Counted from the stretch's first letter, positions 9,531 through 18,301 are shown. The stretch: 64,000 nt of DNA from Polaribacter sargassicola (GCF_021991835.1 NZ_JAHDAU010000001.1:310001-374000); one strand, 5' to 3'. Numbers and translations: made by a program. The notes: generated by a model from the sequence alone, not told the origin.

Positions 9531-10535
9531 TTATCTATTTAACCTACCAGTAGTGTTGCCTTCTAAAATACTAATAACATCTTTTTCATTAGCGTAATTT
9601 ACATCACCCATATAAGTATGTTTAATAGCACACGCGGCACTACCAAATTCCATTGTTTTATAATCATCAAAATGTTGCAGTCCATGTATTATTCCTGCAG
9701 CAAAAGCATCACCTGTACCAATTCTATCAATAACATGTGTAATGTCTAAATCTTGAGTTTCTTTAAACTCTGTTCCATTCCACATTCTTGCTCTAATTTT
9801 ATGCCAAGAAGAGTTAATAGAAGTTCTTATTTTATCAAATACTTTTTCTATTGATGGAAATTTCTCCATCAATTCTTTACTTGCTTCAATAAAATCTTCA
9901 TTAGAAAACGAATAATTTGTACCTAAAAGCTCATTCATTTCATTTACACCACCAATAAAAATAGTAGAAAGACTAACTAGTTCAGATAAAATTTCTTTTG
10001 GATTTCCTCCCCATTTCCATAAACCACTTCTATAAGTTGGATCTGCAGAAATTTGCATTCCTTTTTTTTGAGCAAGGATTAATCCTTCTTTTAAAGTTTC
10101 ATAACCTCCTTTACAAAGTGCTGGTGTTATACCCGTCCAATGAAACCATTTCCCTTTTTTTAAAGCTTTTTCCCAATTTACCATTTCTGGTTGAATTTCA
10201 GAAAAAGAAGAATGAGATCTGTTATAAGAAATAGAACTTGGTCTCATAACAGCACCTACTTCTAAAAAGTAAACCCCTAAAGGTCTTTTAGAACGTACAA
10301 TTGCAGAAGTACTTACATCAAATTTTCTTAAATAAGAAATAGCAGTATCACCTATAAAATCATCAGAAATAACTGATATATGTTTAACATCACCTCCAAA
10401 ATTTGCTATAGAAATTCCTACATTTAATTCTGTACCTCCAAAATAAAATTCAACGTTGTTAGATTGGATAAATTTTTTGTTACCACGTGGAGAAATCCTC
10501 ATTAAAACTTCGCCAAAAGTAATTATCTGATTCAT
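9531..10535 (-). CDS. kdgK: PfkB-family sugar kinase, likely 2-keto-3-deoxygluconate kinase
   Basis: A 334-residue cytoplasmic ribokinase-family enzyme. It starts with the typical ITFGEVLMRISP and carries the anion-hole/catalytic motif DRIGTGDAFAAG at about residue 275, where the Asp of GTGD is the catalytic base. The N-terminal region with FYFGGTELNVGISIANFGGD matches KdgK-type enzymes, which phosphorylate 2-keto-3-deoxygluconate during uronic acid (alginate, pectin) degradation. No aldolase, lyase or polysaccharide-use genes are adjacent, so the exact substrate remains an inference. A TATATTTG box lies upstream. Confidence 0.8.
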   Translation of the reverse strand: MNQIITFGEVLMRISPRGNKKFIQSNNVEFYFGGTELNVGISIANFGGDVKHISVISDDFIGDTAISYLRKFDVSTSAIVRSKRPLGVYFLEVGAVMRPSSISYNRSHSSFSEIQPEMVNWEKALKKGKWFHWTGITPALCKGGYETLKEGLILAQKKGMQISADPTYRSGLWKWGGNPKEILSELVSLSTIFIGGVNEMNELLGTNYSFSNEDFIEASKELMEKFPSIEKVFDKIRTSINSSWHKIRARMWNGTEFKETQDLDITHVIDRIGTGDAFAAGIIHGLQHFDDYKTMEFGSAACAIKHTYMGDVNYANEKDVISILEGNTTGRLNR

Positions 10536-10554
10536 ATTAAGTTATTTTATAAAA

Positions 10555-10562
10555 CAAATATA
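10555..10562 (-). promoter_or_regulatory. -7 box TATATTTG for the sugar kinase
   Basis: The minus strand reads TATATTTG here, 19 nt before the start codon at 10535. Confidence 0.45.
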
Positions 10563-10614
10563 CTTCATAAAAATCCATTAAATAAATGTTTTATTGGTAA
10601 AAATTTATATAAAA

Positions 10615-11394
10615 TTATAAAGATGTAATAAAATTGATTGTTCTGTTATTAAAAATCTCTGGTTGTTCTACATTTACTACGTGTCCGCAATTATCTATAA
10701 CAAACAAAGAAGAAGTAACATGCTTAGAAACAATGCTTTGTATAGAAGGTAAAAACAAATGATCTTCAGACCCCATAATGTATAACGTTGGTATTTTAAT
10801 ATCTTTTGTTCTAAAAAATCTTAATAAAGGGTTTATTTCTGAAGTTAGCTTAAACCAACGCAAAAATTCTTTTTGATATAATTTTTTTGCTTCGTTTACA
10901 AATAAAGATCTAGATTTTTTATGGTTTTTCTTTGGCATTATTATAAAAGCAAAAAGCCTATAAAGTAACATATAAGGTACTACCGATTTAAAAATATTAC
11001 CCACTTTCATTAACACCTGAGAGCGAAAATTCATTTTTATAATTGCGCCTCCCATTATCATACTTTCTACTAAATCTGCTCTTTTTTCTGCTAAATTTCT
11101 AATTAAAATTGTACCTAAAGAAATACCAATAAAGTGTGATTTTTTTATTTTTAAATGATCTACAACTTCAACAATATCATTGGTAATAGAATCAAAAGTA
11201 TATTTAGTTTTAAAGGTATCTTTTAATTTTGGTTTACTATTTCCATGACCTCGTAAATCTAGAATTAAAACATTAAAATGTTTTTTAAAATCTCTTACCT
11301 GTTTATACCAAATAGAACTGCTACCTCCTGCTCCATGAACAAATGTAACCCATTCTGTAGAGCTTGCATGTGGGTATAAAAAATAGTTTAACAA
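10615..11394 (-). CDS. Alpha/beta hydrolase
   Basis: A 259-residue hydrolase of the alpha/beta fold. The oxyanion motif HGAGG is at about residues 20-24, RGHGNS follows the third strand, the nucleophile elbow is GISLG with Ser92, an acidic residue lies in GSEDHLF, and the catalytic His is in NCGHVVNVE near the C-terminus. The triad appears complete. There is no signal peptide. The substrate is unknown; esterase or C-C hydrolase are the usual possibilities. It is transcribed alone, upstream of the sugar kinase on the same strand, with 79 nt between. Confidence 0.85.
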   Translation of the reverse strand: MLNYFLYPHASSTEWVTFVHGAGGSSSIWYKQVRDFKKHFNVLILDLRGHGNSKPKLKDTFKTKYTFDSITNDIVEVVDHLKIKKSHFIGISLGTILIRNLAEKRADLVESMIMGGAIIKMNFRSQVLMKVGNIFKSVVPYMLLYRLFAFIIMPKKNHKKSRSLFVNEAKKLYQKEFLRWFKLTSEINPLLRFFRTKDIKIPTLYIMGSEDHLFLPSIQSIVSKHVTSSLFVIDNCGHVVNVEQPEIFNNRTINFITSL

Positions 11395-11480
11395 ATGTTT
11401 TGTATAAAAATTAGAACTGCTAAAATAAGATATTTTTTTTGATGTAAATTTCTACCATCAATAATTAATTGATTTAAAAC

Positions 11481-11507
11481 AAAAAAAGCGAGCATTTCTG
11501 CTCGCCA
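11481..11507 (-). terminator. Terminator of the redox block
   Basis: GCGAGCA (11488-11494), loop TTTC, TGCTCGC (11499-11505). On the minus strand the hairpin is followed by seven T. It lies after the cupredoxin-like gene. Confidence 0.85.
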
Positions 11508-11529
11508 ATCACTATTTGAATTAATAAAA

Positions 11530-11886
11530 TTATTCTACTATTAAAGTATATTGTGGCGTTGGATTTAAAGGACAGAAATACACGTATTCTCCTTTTTTAA
11601 GCGTTACTTCTTTAGAAGTTTCTTTAGTATTATTTTTTACTTGTGCAGTAACATAGGCATTTTTAATATGTGCATTTACGTCTGATTTTGGTGCTAAAAC
11701 AAAACCTACATTATGACCAACATTGGTGTTGGCAACCTCAAAAATATAGGTTCCTTCAGATAATGTAATTTGCTTTTGCGTAAACTCTCCTTTTGTTTGC
11801 TCTAAAGAAACTGTTTTTACTTCTTGTGCATTTGTATTAAATGCAAAACCTAATACTAGTACTACTATTGCTACTAATTTTCTCAT
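11530..11886 (-). CDS. Secreted cupredoxin-like protein with an incomplete copper site
   Basis: A 118-residue exported protein with a clear signal peptide cleaved near NTNAQ. The remainder fits a small Greek-key cupredoxin fold: LSEGTYIFEVANTNVGHNVGF, then KKGEYVYFCPLNPTPQYTL. His58 and Cys105 sit where type 1 copper ligands are expected, but the stretch after Cys105 lacks the usual second His and the Met, with Gln112 in that area. Copper binding is therefore doubtful. It is the last gene of the leftward redox block, 42 nt after the 31-residue ORF, and ends at a strong terminator. Confidence 0.65.
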   Translation of the reverse strand: MRKLVAIVVLVLGFAFNTNAQEVKTVSLEQTKGEFTQKQITLSEGTYIFEVANTNVGHNVGFVLAPKSDVNAHIKNAYVTAQVKNNTKETSKEVTLKKGEYVYFCPLNPTPQYTLIVE

Positions 11887-11928
11887 AATTTCTATTGTTT
11901 AATTTATTATTTATTACTTTTTTATTTC

Positions 11929-12024
11929 TTATTTACACTCGCAAACTTGTTGTTCTGGGTTTTGCTCGTCATAGGTTTGGTAACCCCAGCAATTTGGGCA
12001 ATGTGTGTTTTCTAATGTTTTCAT
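11929..12024 (-). CDS. 31-residue four-cysteine ORF (CPNC and CEC)
   Basis: A short ORF from the ATG at 12024 to a TAA. It begins MKTLENTHCPNCWGYQTYDE and ends VCECK. The four Cys (CPNC near residue 9 and CEC near residue 28) suggest a mini zinc ribbon or redox-active peptide; there is no signal peptide. It lies directly downstream of operator copy 12046-12107, and the duplication of that element in front of this ORF supports it being a real gene. Thioredoxin lies upstream and the cupredoxin-like gene downstream. I do not recognise a named family. Confidence 0.6.
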   Translation of the reverse strand: MKTLENTHCPNCWGYQTYDEQNPEQQVCECK

Positions 12025-12045
12025 AATTGCTTTGTTTTTAATTAT

Positions 12046-12107
12046 ACTGCAAAGATGCAACCAACATTAACCTTTAAAAATGGACAAAAGTTCCTTTGGT
12101 TTGGACA
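12046..12107 (-). promoter_or_regulatory. Duplicated operator/promoter element, copy 1
   Basis: A 62-bp segment with 54 of 62 positions identical to copy 2 (12515-12576). It contains two direct TGGACA half-sites (12081-12086 and 12102-12107) whose starts are 21 bp apart, two helical turns, as expected for an AraC-family regulator. Nearer the gene the minus strand reads CATCTTTG, a one-mismatch -7 box. It precedes the four-cysteine ORF. Confidence 0.7.
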
Positions 12108-12143
12108 CTTTTAAAAAGTTGTTTTTGGCAGTGTTTTCTTTAC

Positions 12144-12458
12144 TTATTTTAATCTGTTAATTTTATCTCTTAAATTTCTTTCTGTAATTAAACCTGTATG
12201 TCTGTCTTTAGGTTCTCCGTCTTTAAAAAAAAGTAATGTTGGTATATTTCTTATATTAAATTTTGCTGCTAACGCAGGATTTTCATCCACATTTACTTTT
12301 TTAATAATAACATCGTCTTTTAATTCTTCTGCTAATTTGTGTATTGTTGGTAATAAAGTTTGGCAAGGTCCACACCAATCTGCATAAAAATCTAATAAAA
12401 CATTATTGTTATTTTCTAAGACATTTGTAAAGTCTGTTTCTTTTAATTGTACTTCCAT
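12144..12458 (-). CDS. trxA: Thioredoxin
   Basis: A 104-residue cytoplasmic thioredoxin that reduces protein disulfides. The active site WCGPC is at residues 28-32, preceded by LLDFYAD, and the cis-proline motif RNIPTLLFF lies in the second half. Length is typical. The start ATG at 12458 lies 57 nt from operator copy 2. It is flanked by an AraC regulator upstream and a four-cysteine ORF downstream, so it is probably an inducible, not the housekeeping, thioredoxin. Confidence 0.95.
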   Translation of the reverse strand: MEVQLKETDFTNVLENNNNVLLDFYADWCGPCQTLLPTIHKLAEELKDDVIIKKVNVDENPALAAKFNIRNIPTLLFFKDGEPKDRHTGLITERNLRDKINRLK

Positions 12459-12514
12459 TTTTTTCTTTTTTTAATTGCTGCTAACGCAGGATAAATTACT
12501 TGTTGTTGTTACAC

Positions 12515-12576
12515 ACTGCAAAGATGCAACCAACATAGAGGTTTAAAAATGGACAAAAGTTCTTACTGTTTGGACA
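12515..12576 (-). promoter_or_regulatory. Duplicated operator/promoter element, copy 2
   Basis: The second 62-bp copy, with TGGACA half-sites at 12550-12555 and 12571-12576, again 21 bp apart. It lies upstream of thioredoxin. The probable ligand is the AraC-type protein encoded at 12748-13587 (inference from proximity and half-site spacing). Confidence 0.7.
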
Positions 12577-12600
12577 GAGAAAAATAGTTGGCAAAAATGC

Positions 12601-12709
12601 ACGCGTGAAGGATTGAAGTGGCATCCTTTTTATTTGTCTCTTCGAGCGAAGTCGAGAAGTTGTCAAATAAAAAGATATAACGGAAAGCCTGACCTGAAAG
12701 GGCACGCCC
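12601..12709 (-). repeat. Dispersed intergenic repeat, family A, with internal hairpin
   Basis: On the minus strand the element starts GGGCGTGCCC and contains GGTCAGGCTTTCCG, matching the element at 2436. Inside lies an inverted repeat CTTTTTATTTG (12626-12636) and CAAATAAAAAG (12664-12674) enclosing CTTCGAGCGAAG, a motif typical of flavobacterial interspersed repeats. It separates the AraC gene from operator copy 2. Confidence 0.6.
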
Positions 12710-12747
12710 ATATTTTTGACTACGCTAAATATGATACAGAAAATAAT

Positions 12748-13587
12748 TTAATACTCCTTTTTAAACTGAAGTGGAGATTTTGAAATTGCCTTGGTAAAAA
12801 AGCGTGTAAAATAGGCCGGATCGTTAAAACCGAGTTCAAATGCAATTTCTTTTACGGTTTTATCTGTATAAATTAGCAAACGTTTTGCTTCTAATAAAAT
12901 ACGGTTTTTAATAAAGTCTGATGGTGTTTTTGCGCCTAATTTCTGAAAGTGTTTGGTAATAGATTTTGGCGAAAGACCTAATCTATTTGCATAATCTGTT
13001 ACGGAATGCATGGTTTTGTAATTCTGCTCTACCAATAAGCTAAAATCTTTAAAAAGACGTGTTTCTGTGTCTTCTTTTATTATGTGATTTTCTTTTTTTA
13101 CACGAACTGCAGAAATAATAAATTGCTTTAAATACGATTGTAACATATCATATTGTGCGGTTTCATTTTGCTGAAATTCGTCTATTAAACTCTCTAAAAT
13201 AAATTGCAGTTTTTGAGTGTCTTTTTTACAAGGTTTTACAAAAGGAGTTTCGTAAATATTGTTGAATAAAATTCCGTTACAAGCTACTTCTTGGTCATGG
13301 GTTTGTATGCAATAAAAATCTCGTACAAAGGTGAGTTTATAAGCAGTTTTTATCTGCTCGGATTCTACGGTAAAAACTTGTCCTGGCGATAAGAAAAATA
13401 GCACATTATCTGTAAATTGATATTGTTCAAAATCGATATTATAAGTTCCTTTTCCTTCTTGAATCCAATAAATAGAATAGGCATTTTGTTGCACAGAATG
13501 ATCTATGGTACACGCTTTTTCAAAAGCAACTGTACTTACTGAAAAGGTTTCTTTAAAAGAATATTTTACAATGTCTTGAACTGCCAT
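12748..13587 (-). CDS. AraC-family transcriptional regulator
   Basis: A 279-residue soluble regulator. Residues 1-170 form a cupin-like sensing domain. The last ~95 residues carry two helix-turn-helix motifs, VTDYANRLGLSPKSITKHFQ and KEIAFELGFNDPAYFTRFF. It is encoded just upstream of thioredoxin and the four-cysteine ORF, both of which have the duplicated TGGACA element in front, so it is the likely regulator of this redox block. No TGGACA pair was seen in front of the regulator itself. The effector is unknown. Confidence 0.9.
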   Translation of the reverse strand: MAVQDIVKYSFKETFSVSTVAFEKACTIDHSVQQNAYSIYWIQEGKGTYNIDFEQYQFTDNVLFFLSPGQVFTVESEQIKTAYKLTFVRDFYCIQTHDQEVACNGILFNNIYETPFVKPCKKDTQKLQFILESLIDEFQQNETAQYDMLQSYLKQFIISAVRVKKENHIIKEDTETRLFKDFSLLVEQNYKTMHSVTDYANRLGLSPKSITKHFQKLGAKTPSDFIKNRILLEAKRLLIYTDKTVKEIAFELGFNDPAYFTRFFTKAISKSPLQFKKEY

Positions 13588-13784
13588 ATATAGATTCGTT
13601 TGGTTTGTTGGTCGTAAAAAGTTGTGGAAACTTATCTTAACAAGATAGTTTAATTCTAAAAGAATTAAACTCGAACTTCATAGCTACGAATATAAAATAT
13701 TAAAACGTTGTATATTAGTGTTAACGTTATAGTAAATTATGACTCTGTTCTTTTCTGAAATAGGTAGACTAAAAATTAAACATT

Positions 13785-15311
13785 ATGAAAAATTCAATTC
13801 CTCTTATAATTAATCTTTTTATAATATTATTTATAGTCAGCTGTAAAAAAGAAAGCAAAAAAACAACTAAGTTAATTCTACAAGAAAAAGATTCTCTTCA
13901 ACAAATAGAAACTATAATTACCGGTAAATCAGATGACCTAAAAGCATTTAAATATTTAAATTTCTTTTATTTAGATATACCTAAAAAAAACTTAAAATCA
14001 GAAAATTTTAAAGTACTCAATCATCCAGATTCTATTTTTTTAAAAACCGAAGACTTATTAGAATCACAATACATTGAAATACTTGCGTTTGGAACAAAAA
14101 AAGTCTATGAACTTCCTATTTTTATTAGTCCTGAAGACAGTATAAATATTATCATAAAAAACGGAAATATATCTGTAGATGGAACGAATAAAAATCATTA
14201 TAAGTTCTACAAAGATATATCTCTAAATGAGTATCCAATATTTAGAAATGACTTATTTCAATACAAAAATAAATGTTGGGAAGTTTTTCAAAAAAGAGAT
14301 AGTTTATTTGGAGACTTCATATTAAAAAACCCTGAAGTTAGTAAAGATTTTATTGAAAAAACCCGTACTAGAATTCTATTTGAATATTATTCTAGAATCC
14401 TTCATTTAACAATTGATAAATCTGGACGAGCAAAAGAACTTGATGCAAGTCATTTTGAACAAGTATCTAAAAGATATGGAATAGAAACTTCTTTAAAATT
14501 TTCCGAATCATATTTCAGAAATCTTTCTTTTCAGTTCTTGAATAATCCAAAGGTATTGAAGAGTAAAAACTATTTGGGTATTCTTAGAAGTTATGTGCAC
14601 TTAAACCAAAATTTAACTGACTCTTATTCACCATCCCAATTTTTAATAGAAAAAGAAATATATTTAAATGAATTTAGCAACAAAGCACAAGAAGGAGGAC
14701 TTGCCAATACTATTCTTAAATACATAGAGGTAAGCCCTTTTAGAAATAGCAGTAACATTAAAGAAGCAATTAAAGAGTTTAAAGTTCTATTCCCAAATTC
14801 AAATTATTTAATAAAAATAGATGAGGCAGCAAAAAATATTGAATTGTTAAATAAGTTGCCTCCTAAGGGGGTTCTTGAGGAAAAATTAATTACTATAAGT
14901 GGAGATACTATAACATTTAGCGATATGCTTGCAAAAACTGGTAAGAAAATTAAAGTTATAGATTTCTGGGCAAGTTGGTGTGGCCCTTGCATATATGATA
15001 TTAAAAATGGAGGAAAAAATAAAGGATTGTTTGCTAAGAACTACTTTCTAGATTGGGTGTATATATCAATAGACACAGATTCAGAAAAATGGAAACAAAA
15101 AGCTTTAGAATTAAAAGAATTTGGAACTTTAAATAATCAATACCTTTTGCTAAATCCAATAAACTCACAACTAAAAAGGAAATTTGAACTTAATTCTATT
15201 CCAAGGTATATTATTTTTGATAAAAATGGATATTTAGTAAATGATAAAGCTCCAAAACCTACAGAGTATAATAGTTTTATAGGAGCTCTAAATGATATTG
15301 AAACCAATTAA
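13785..15311 (+). CDS. TlpA-like thioredoxin-domain lipoprotein
   Basis: A 508-residue lipoprotein. The signal ends IVSCKKESK, so Cys20 is the expected lipidation site. About 350 residues with no motif I recognise are followed by a C-terminal TlpA/ResA-like thioredoxin domain: IKVIDFWASWCGPC, active site near residue 398-402, and NSIPRYIIFDKNG with the cis-proline. Such proteins act outside the cytoplasm in thiol reduction, often for metal sites or cytochromes. It is transcribed alone, divergent from the AraC gene across a 197-nt gap in which I found no clear promoter. Confidence 0.88.
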   Translation: MKNSIPLIINLFIILFIVSCKKESKKTTKLILQEKDSLQQIETIITGKSDDLKAFKYLNFFYLDIPKKNLKSENFKVLNHPDSIFLKTEDLLESQYIEILAFGTKKVYELPIFISPEDSINIIIKNGNISVDGTNKNHYKFYKDISLNEYPIFRNDLFQYKNKCWEVFQKRDSLFGDFILKNPEVSKDFIEKTRTRILFEYYSRILHLTIDKSGRAKELDASHFEQVSKRYGIETSLKFSESYFRNLSFQFLNNPKVLKSKNYLGILRSYVHLNQNLTDSYSPSQFLIEKEIYLNEFSNKAQEGGLANTILKYIEVSPFRNSSNIKEAIKEFKVLFPNSNYLIKIDEAAKNIELLNKLPPKGVLEEKLITISGDTITFSDMLAKTGKKIKVIDFWASWCGPCIYDIKNGGKNKGLFAKNYFLDWVYISIDTDSEKWKQKALELKEFGTLNNQYLLLNPINSQLKRKFELNSIPRYIIFDKNGYLVNDKAPKPTEYNSFIGALNDIETN

Positions 15312-15404
15312 AAAACTGCTATAACAACGTATAAAATTTATTGTAGTTTTACTCGCTTAAGAAATTCATTACTTAAACTATATAAAAAAAGCTTACACAA
15401 ACCA

Positions 15405-16670
15405 TTAACGAACCCTCTTCAAATTCAACCCAACAAAAACCAATAAAGCAGGAATTACCCAACCCAAACTATGTTCTGCTAACGGAATCATACTTTTAAT
15501 TCCGGTTAAGTTTTCTCTAGGAATTATAAAGCCTAAAAAATCTGGAATACTAAAAATAAAAGTCACGATTACAACACCTCTAAAAACCAATGTAGATGCA
15601 TATTTATTGGGCACAACATTTAATAAGATTAACACAATGGTTATTGGATATACAAACATTAACGCAGGCACGGCAACATCAATAATAAAACCAACATTGT
15701 AACTCCCCACAATAATCCCAATAATTGAAGCAATTGCAGCCGTAATTATAAAAGCAGTTTTAGAATCGTTACAAATTCCTTTTATATAATCTGCAGTTCC
15801 GGTAACAATACCAACTGCTGTTGTAAAACAAGCTAAAGCCACCAAAACACTTAAAAAAGTAGTTCCTAAACTTCCTAAAGTTTGTGTACTTAAACTAGAT
15901 AAAACTTCTGTTCTAGACGCATTTTCTGTAAAAGTTGATGAGAATAAAGATCCGCTAAAAATTAAACCTCCGTAAATTAATAATAAACCAACTCCAGATA
16001 TAATTCCTGCTTTGGTAACCAACTCTTTTTTTGCATCAAAAGTAGTATGTCCTCGCAAGTTTAAAGAGATGATAATTACTGCACCAACTACAACACCCGC
16101 AATGGCATCAAAAGTTTGATATCCTTCTAAAATACCATCTATAAAAGGATTTTTAAATGTTGATGGTTTTATGGTTCCTGTTGCTGTAAATGTAGCAATT
16201 GTTATAATTAGTAATAAAATTAAAACAATAATAGGTGTTAAAAATTTACCGATTAAACTAATTATTTTAGAGCGATTTACGGCAAAAATAAACACCAAAA
16301 CAAAGTAGATAATACTTGTTAAAATGGGTGGCGAATCAAAAAAAGGCTGAATTGCCATTTCATGTGTAACAGCAGCTGTTCTAGGACCCGGAATTGCTGC
16401 TGCAATTATGTAAATTAAAAAACAAAAGATAGTACTAAAAACAGGAGAAACTTTTTTACCAAAATCGTACAAAGTTCCTTGTAACCTTGCATGTGCAAAA
16501 ATGGCTAAAATAGGAATTATAATTGCCGTTAAAATAAAACCTAAAACAACAATCCACCAATCTGCACCAGATTTAAGTCCTAAAGTTGGTGGTAAAATTA
16601 AATTTCCTGCACCAAAAAATAGTGAGAAAAGTGCAAAACCTGCAATCCAAATTTCTTTTGTTTTGTTCAA
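15405..16670 (-). CDS. brnQ: Branched-chain amino acid Na+ symporter BrnQ
   Basis: A 421-residue integral membrane protein with about 12 hydrophobic helices. The N-terminus IAGFALFSLFFGAGNLILPP is characteristic of LIVCS/BrnQ carriers, which import Leu, Ile and Val with Na+. Translation starts at a TTG (16670) placed one base after the TAA of the upstream serine hydrolase, which suggests translational coupling. No in-frame ATG lies close enough to preserve the conserved N-terminus. Confidence 0.93.
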   Translation of the reverse strand: MNKTKEIWIAGFALFSLFFGAGNLILPPTLGLKSGADWWIVVLGFILTAIIIPILAIFAHARLQGTLYDFGKKVSPVFSTIFCFLIYIIAAAIPGPRTAAVTHEMAIQPFFDSPPILTSIIYFVLVFIFAVNRSKIISLIGKFLTPIIVLILLLIITIATFTATGTIKPSTFKNPFIDGILEGYQTFDAIAGVVVGAVIIISLNLRGHTTFDAKKELVTKAGIISGVGLLLIYGGLIFSGSLFSSTFTENASRTEVLSSLSTQTLGSLGTTFLSVLVALACFTTAVGIVTGTADYIKGICNDSKTAFIITAAIASIIGIIVGSYNVGFIIDVAVPALMFVYPITIVLILLNVVPNKYASTLVFRGVVIVTFIFSIPDFLGFIIPRENLTGIKSMIPLAEHSLGWVIPALLVFVGLNLKRVR

Positions 16671-16671
16671 A

Positions 16672-18222
16672 TTAGTTTACTTTTTTAAGGTTTAAATCAT
16701 GAAAATCGAAACTAAAATCTGTTATCGGTGCAATAAATTTCATTTTTGCACCAGTTGCATTTCCTGTTTCATCAAAAGAAAACTGTACAAAAACATCAGC
16801 ATCATAACTTCTATTATTCCATTTTGCAACATAAGTTGTTTGGTTGTAAGGCAACAATTCTCCAAACAATGTAGAAGAGCGTTCGCATTTTATACTATAT
16901 TTTGTTCCGTTATGAGAAATAATAATATTGCCAAACCAATCATCTTTATAAGTACCTACAATTGCACTTGGTTTTGGTAAGTTTTTATCTGCTTTTGCCA
17001 ATGCAACTTTGCTATAAACACTTGCTTTTATACTATCGTTATATTTTAAATAATTAGCATTTTTTGTTCCGTAGTCTTTTAACCAATCTCTATTTTTATA
17101 ACCTAAATAAGCATCTTTAATTGTATTTGTAATAGTATTAAAAGCATTACCATTCATTTGATTTGTTAATACAATAATTCCTAAATCTAAATCAGGAATC
17201 ATAGTAAACTGAGTAACTGTACCAATTAAACCTCCGGTATGATATACTTGTTTATGTCCGCCTTTTACATCTGTTACAAACCAACCTAAACCATAACCTC
17301 TAAAATTAGAATCATAAGCATCGTTTTTCGCCACTTTTAAAGGAGTTTGTAATTGCCAAAGTTCATGAAACTGAGCTTCACTTAACAAACGTGTTCCGTT
17401 TTTAGTAACGGCATCATTCATTAAAAAATTTGCCCAAGTAAGCATGTCGTTTACGTTACTCATAATTCCACCAGCAGCATTTGCAGTTTCGCTCCAATCA
17501 TGCGGAATCTGAATTACTTTTCCGTCTGCTCTTGTATGAGCATCTATAATATTTGTTTTATTAGTAACTCTGTTGTAAGATGCTTTACTACTTGTCATAC
17601 CAACAGGTTTCATAATTTTAGTTTCAATAAACTCTTCCCAAGTAAGTCCGCTAACACGTTTTAAAACTTCACCAGCAATAATAAACATGTTATTATTGTA
17701 TTTAAAATCGGTTCTAAATTTACTTTGAGGAGCTAAATATTTTACATTATTAATAACATCTTTTACTGTAAAATCATTTCCTTCTGGTAAAAACATTAAA
17801 TCTCCAGAACCTAAACCCAAACCACTTCTATGTGTAACCAAATCTCTAACTGTAAAATTTTCTGTAACCCAAGCATCGTGCATTTGAAATTCTGGAATGT
17901 GTTTTCTTACTTTATCATCCCAATTTAATTTACCAGCATCTACCATCATTGCTAAAGCAAAACACGTAAAACCCTTACTGTTAGAAGCAACACCAACCAA
18001 AGTATTTTCGTTCATGTCTTTTTTATTGGTTAAAGAACGAACGCCGTAGCCTTTTGCATGTACAATTTTACCATCTTTTAAAATACCTACAGAAATACCA
18101 GGAACATCAAAAGTTGATAAAGTTTCTTTTACTAAGTTGTCTAATTTCTTTTCTGATATTTGTGCTTGTAAGGTTGATGAAATAACGAAAAGGGCAAGAA
18201 GCGTTGCTTTTTTGAAAAACAT
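16672..18222 (-). CDS. Secreted serine hydrolase (class C beta-lactamase/PBP-like)
   Basis: A 516-residue exported protein with a signal peptide ending near TLQAQ. The beta-lactamase/transpeptidase fold shows the SxxK motif as SNSK (Ser80, Lys83), a Tyr motif in KYNNN, and HTGG in place of KTG. About 100 residues after the catalytic domain form a DUF3471-like C-terminal domain. Enzymes of this type are D-amino-acid peptidases, esterases or beta-lactamase relatives; the natural substrate is not predictable. It forms a coupled pair with brnQ, so release of short peptides or amino acids for uptake is plausible (inference). Confidence 0.87.
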   Translation of the reverse strand: MFFKKATLLALFVISSTLQAQISEKKLDNLVKETLSTFDVPGISVGILKDGKIVHAKGYGVRSLTNKKDMNENTLVGVASNSKGFTCFALAMMVDAGKLNWDDKVRKHIPEFQMHDAWVTENFTVRDLVTHRSGLGLGSGDLMFLPEGNDFTVKDVINNVKYLAPQSKFRTDFKYNNNMFIIAGEVLKRVSGLTWEEFIETKIMKPVGMTSSKASYNRVTNKTNIIDAHTRADGKVIQIPHDWSETANAAGGIMSNVNDMLTWANFLMNDAVTKNGTRLLSEAQFHELWQLQTPLKVAKNDAYDSNFRGYGLGWFVTDVKGGHKQVYHTGGLIGTVTQFTMIPDLDLGIIVLTNQMNGNAFNTITNTIKDAYLGYKNRDWLKDYGTKNANYLKYNDSIKASVYSKVALAKADKNLPKPSAIVGTYKDDWFGNIIISHNGTKYSIKCERSSTLFGELLPYNQTTYVAKWNNRSYDADVFVQFSFDETGNATGAKMKFIAPITDFSFDFHDLNLKKVN

Positions 18223-18247
18223 AAGATTTTTTGAATTGAATTTACAC

Positions 18248-18255
18248 CAAATATA
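18248..18255 (-). promoter_or_regulatory. -7 box TATATTTG for serine hydrolase/brnQ
   Basis: The minus strand reads TATATTTG, 25 nt before the start at 18222. Confidence 0.45.
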
Positions 18256-18301
18256 GTAAATACTTTATCATAATTTAGATTTCGAAAAACGAATCAAACA
18301 G

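Noticed and set aside
12496..12711. 71-codon ORF on the minus strand between the AraC and trxA genes
   Set aside because: It runs through a dispersed repeat and an operator copy; its composition reflects the repeat, not a protein.
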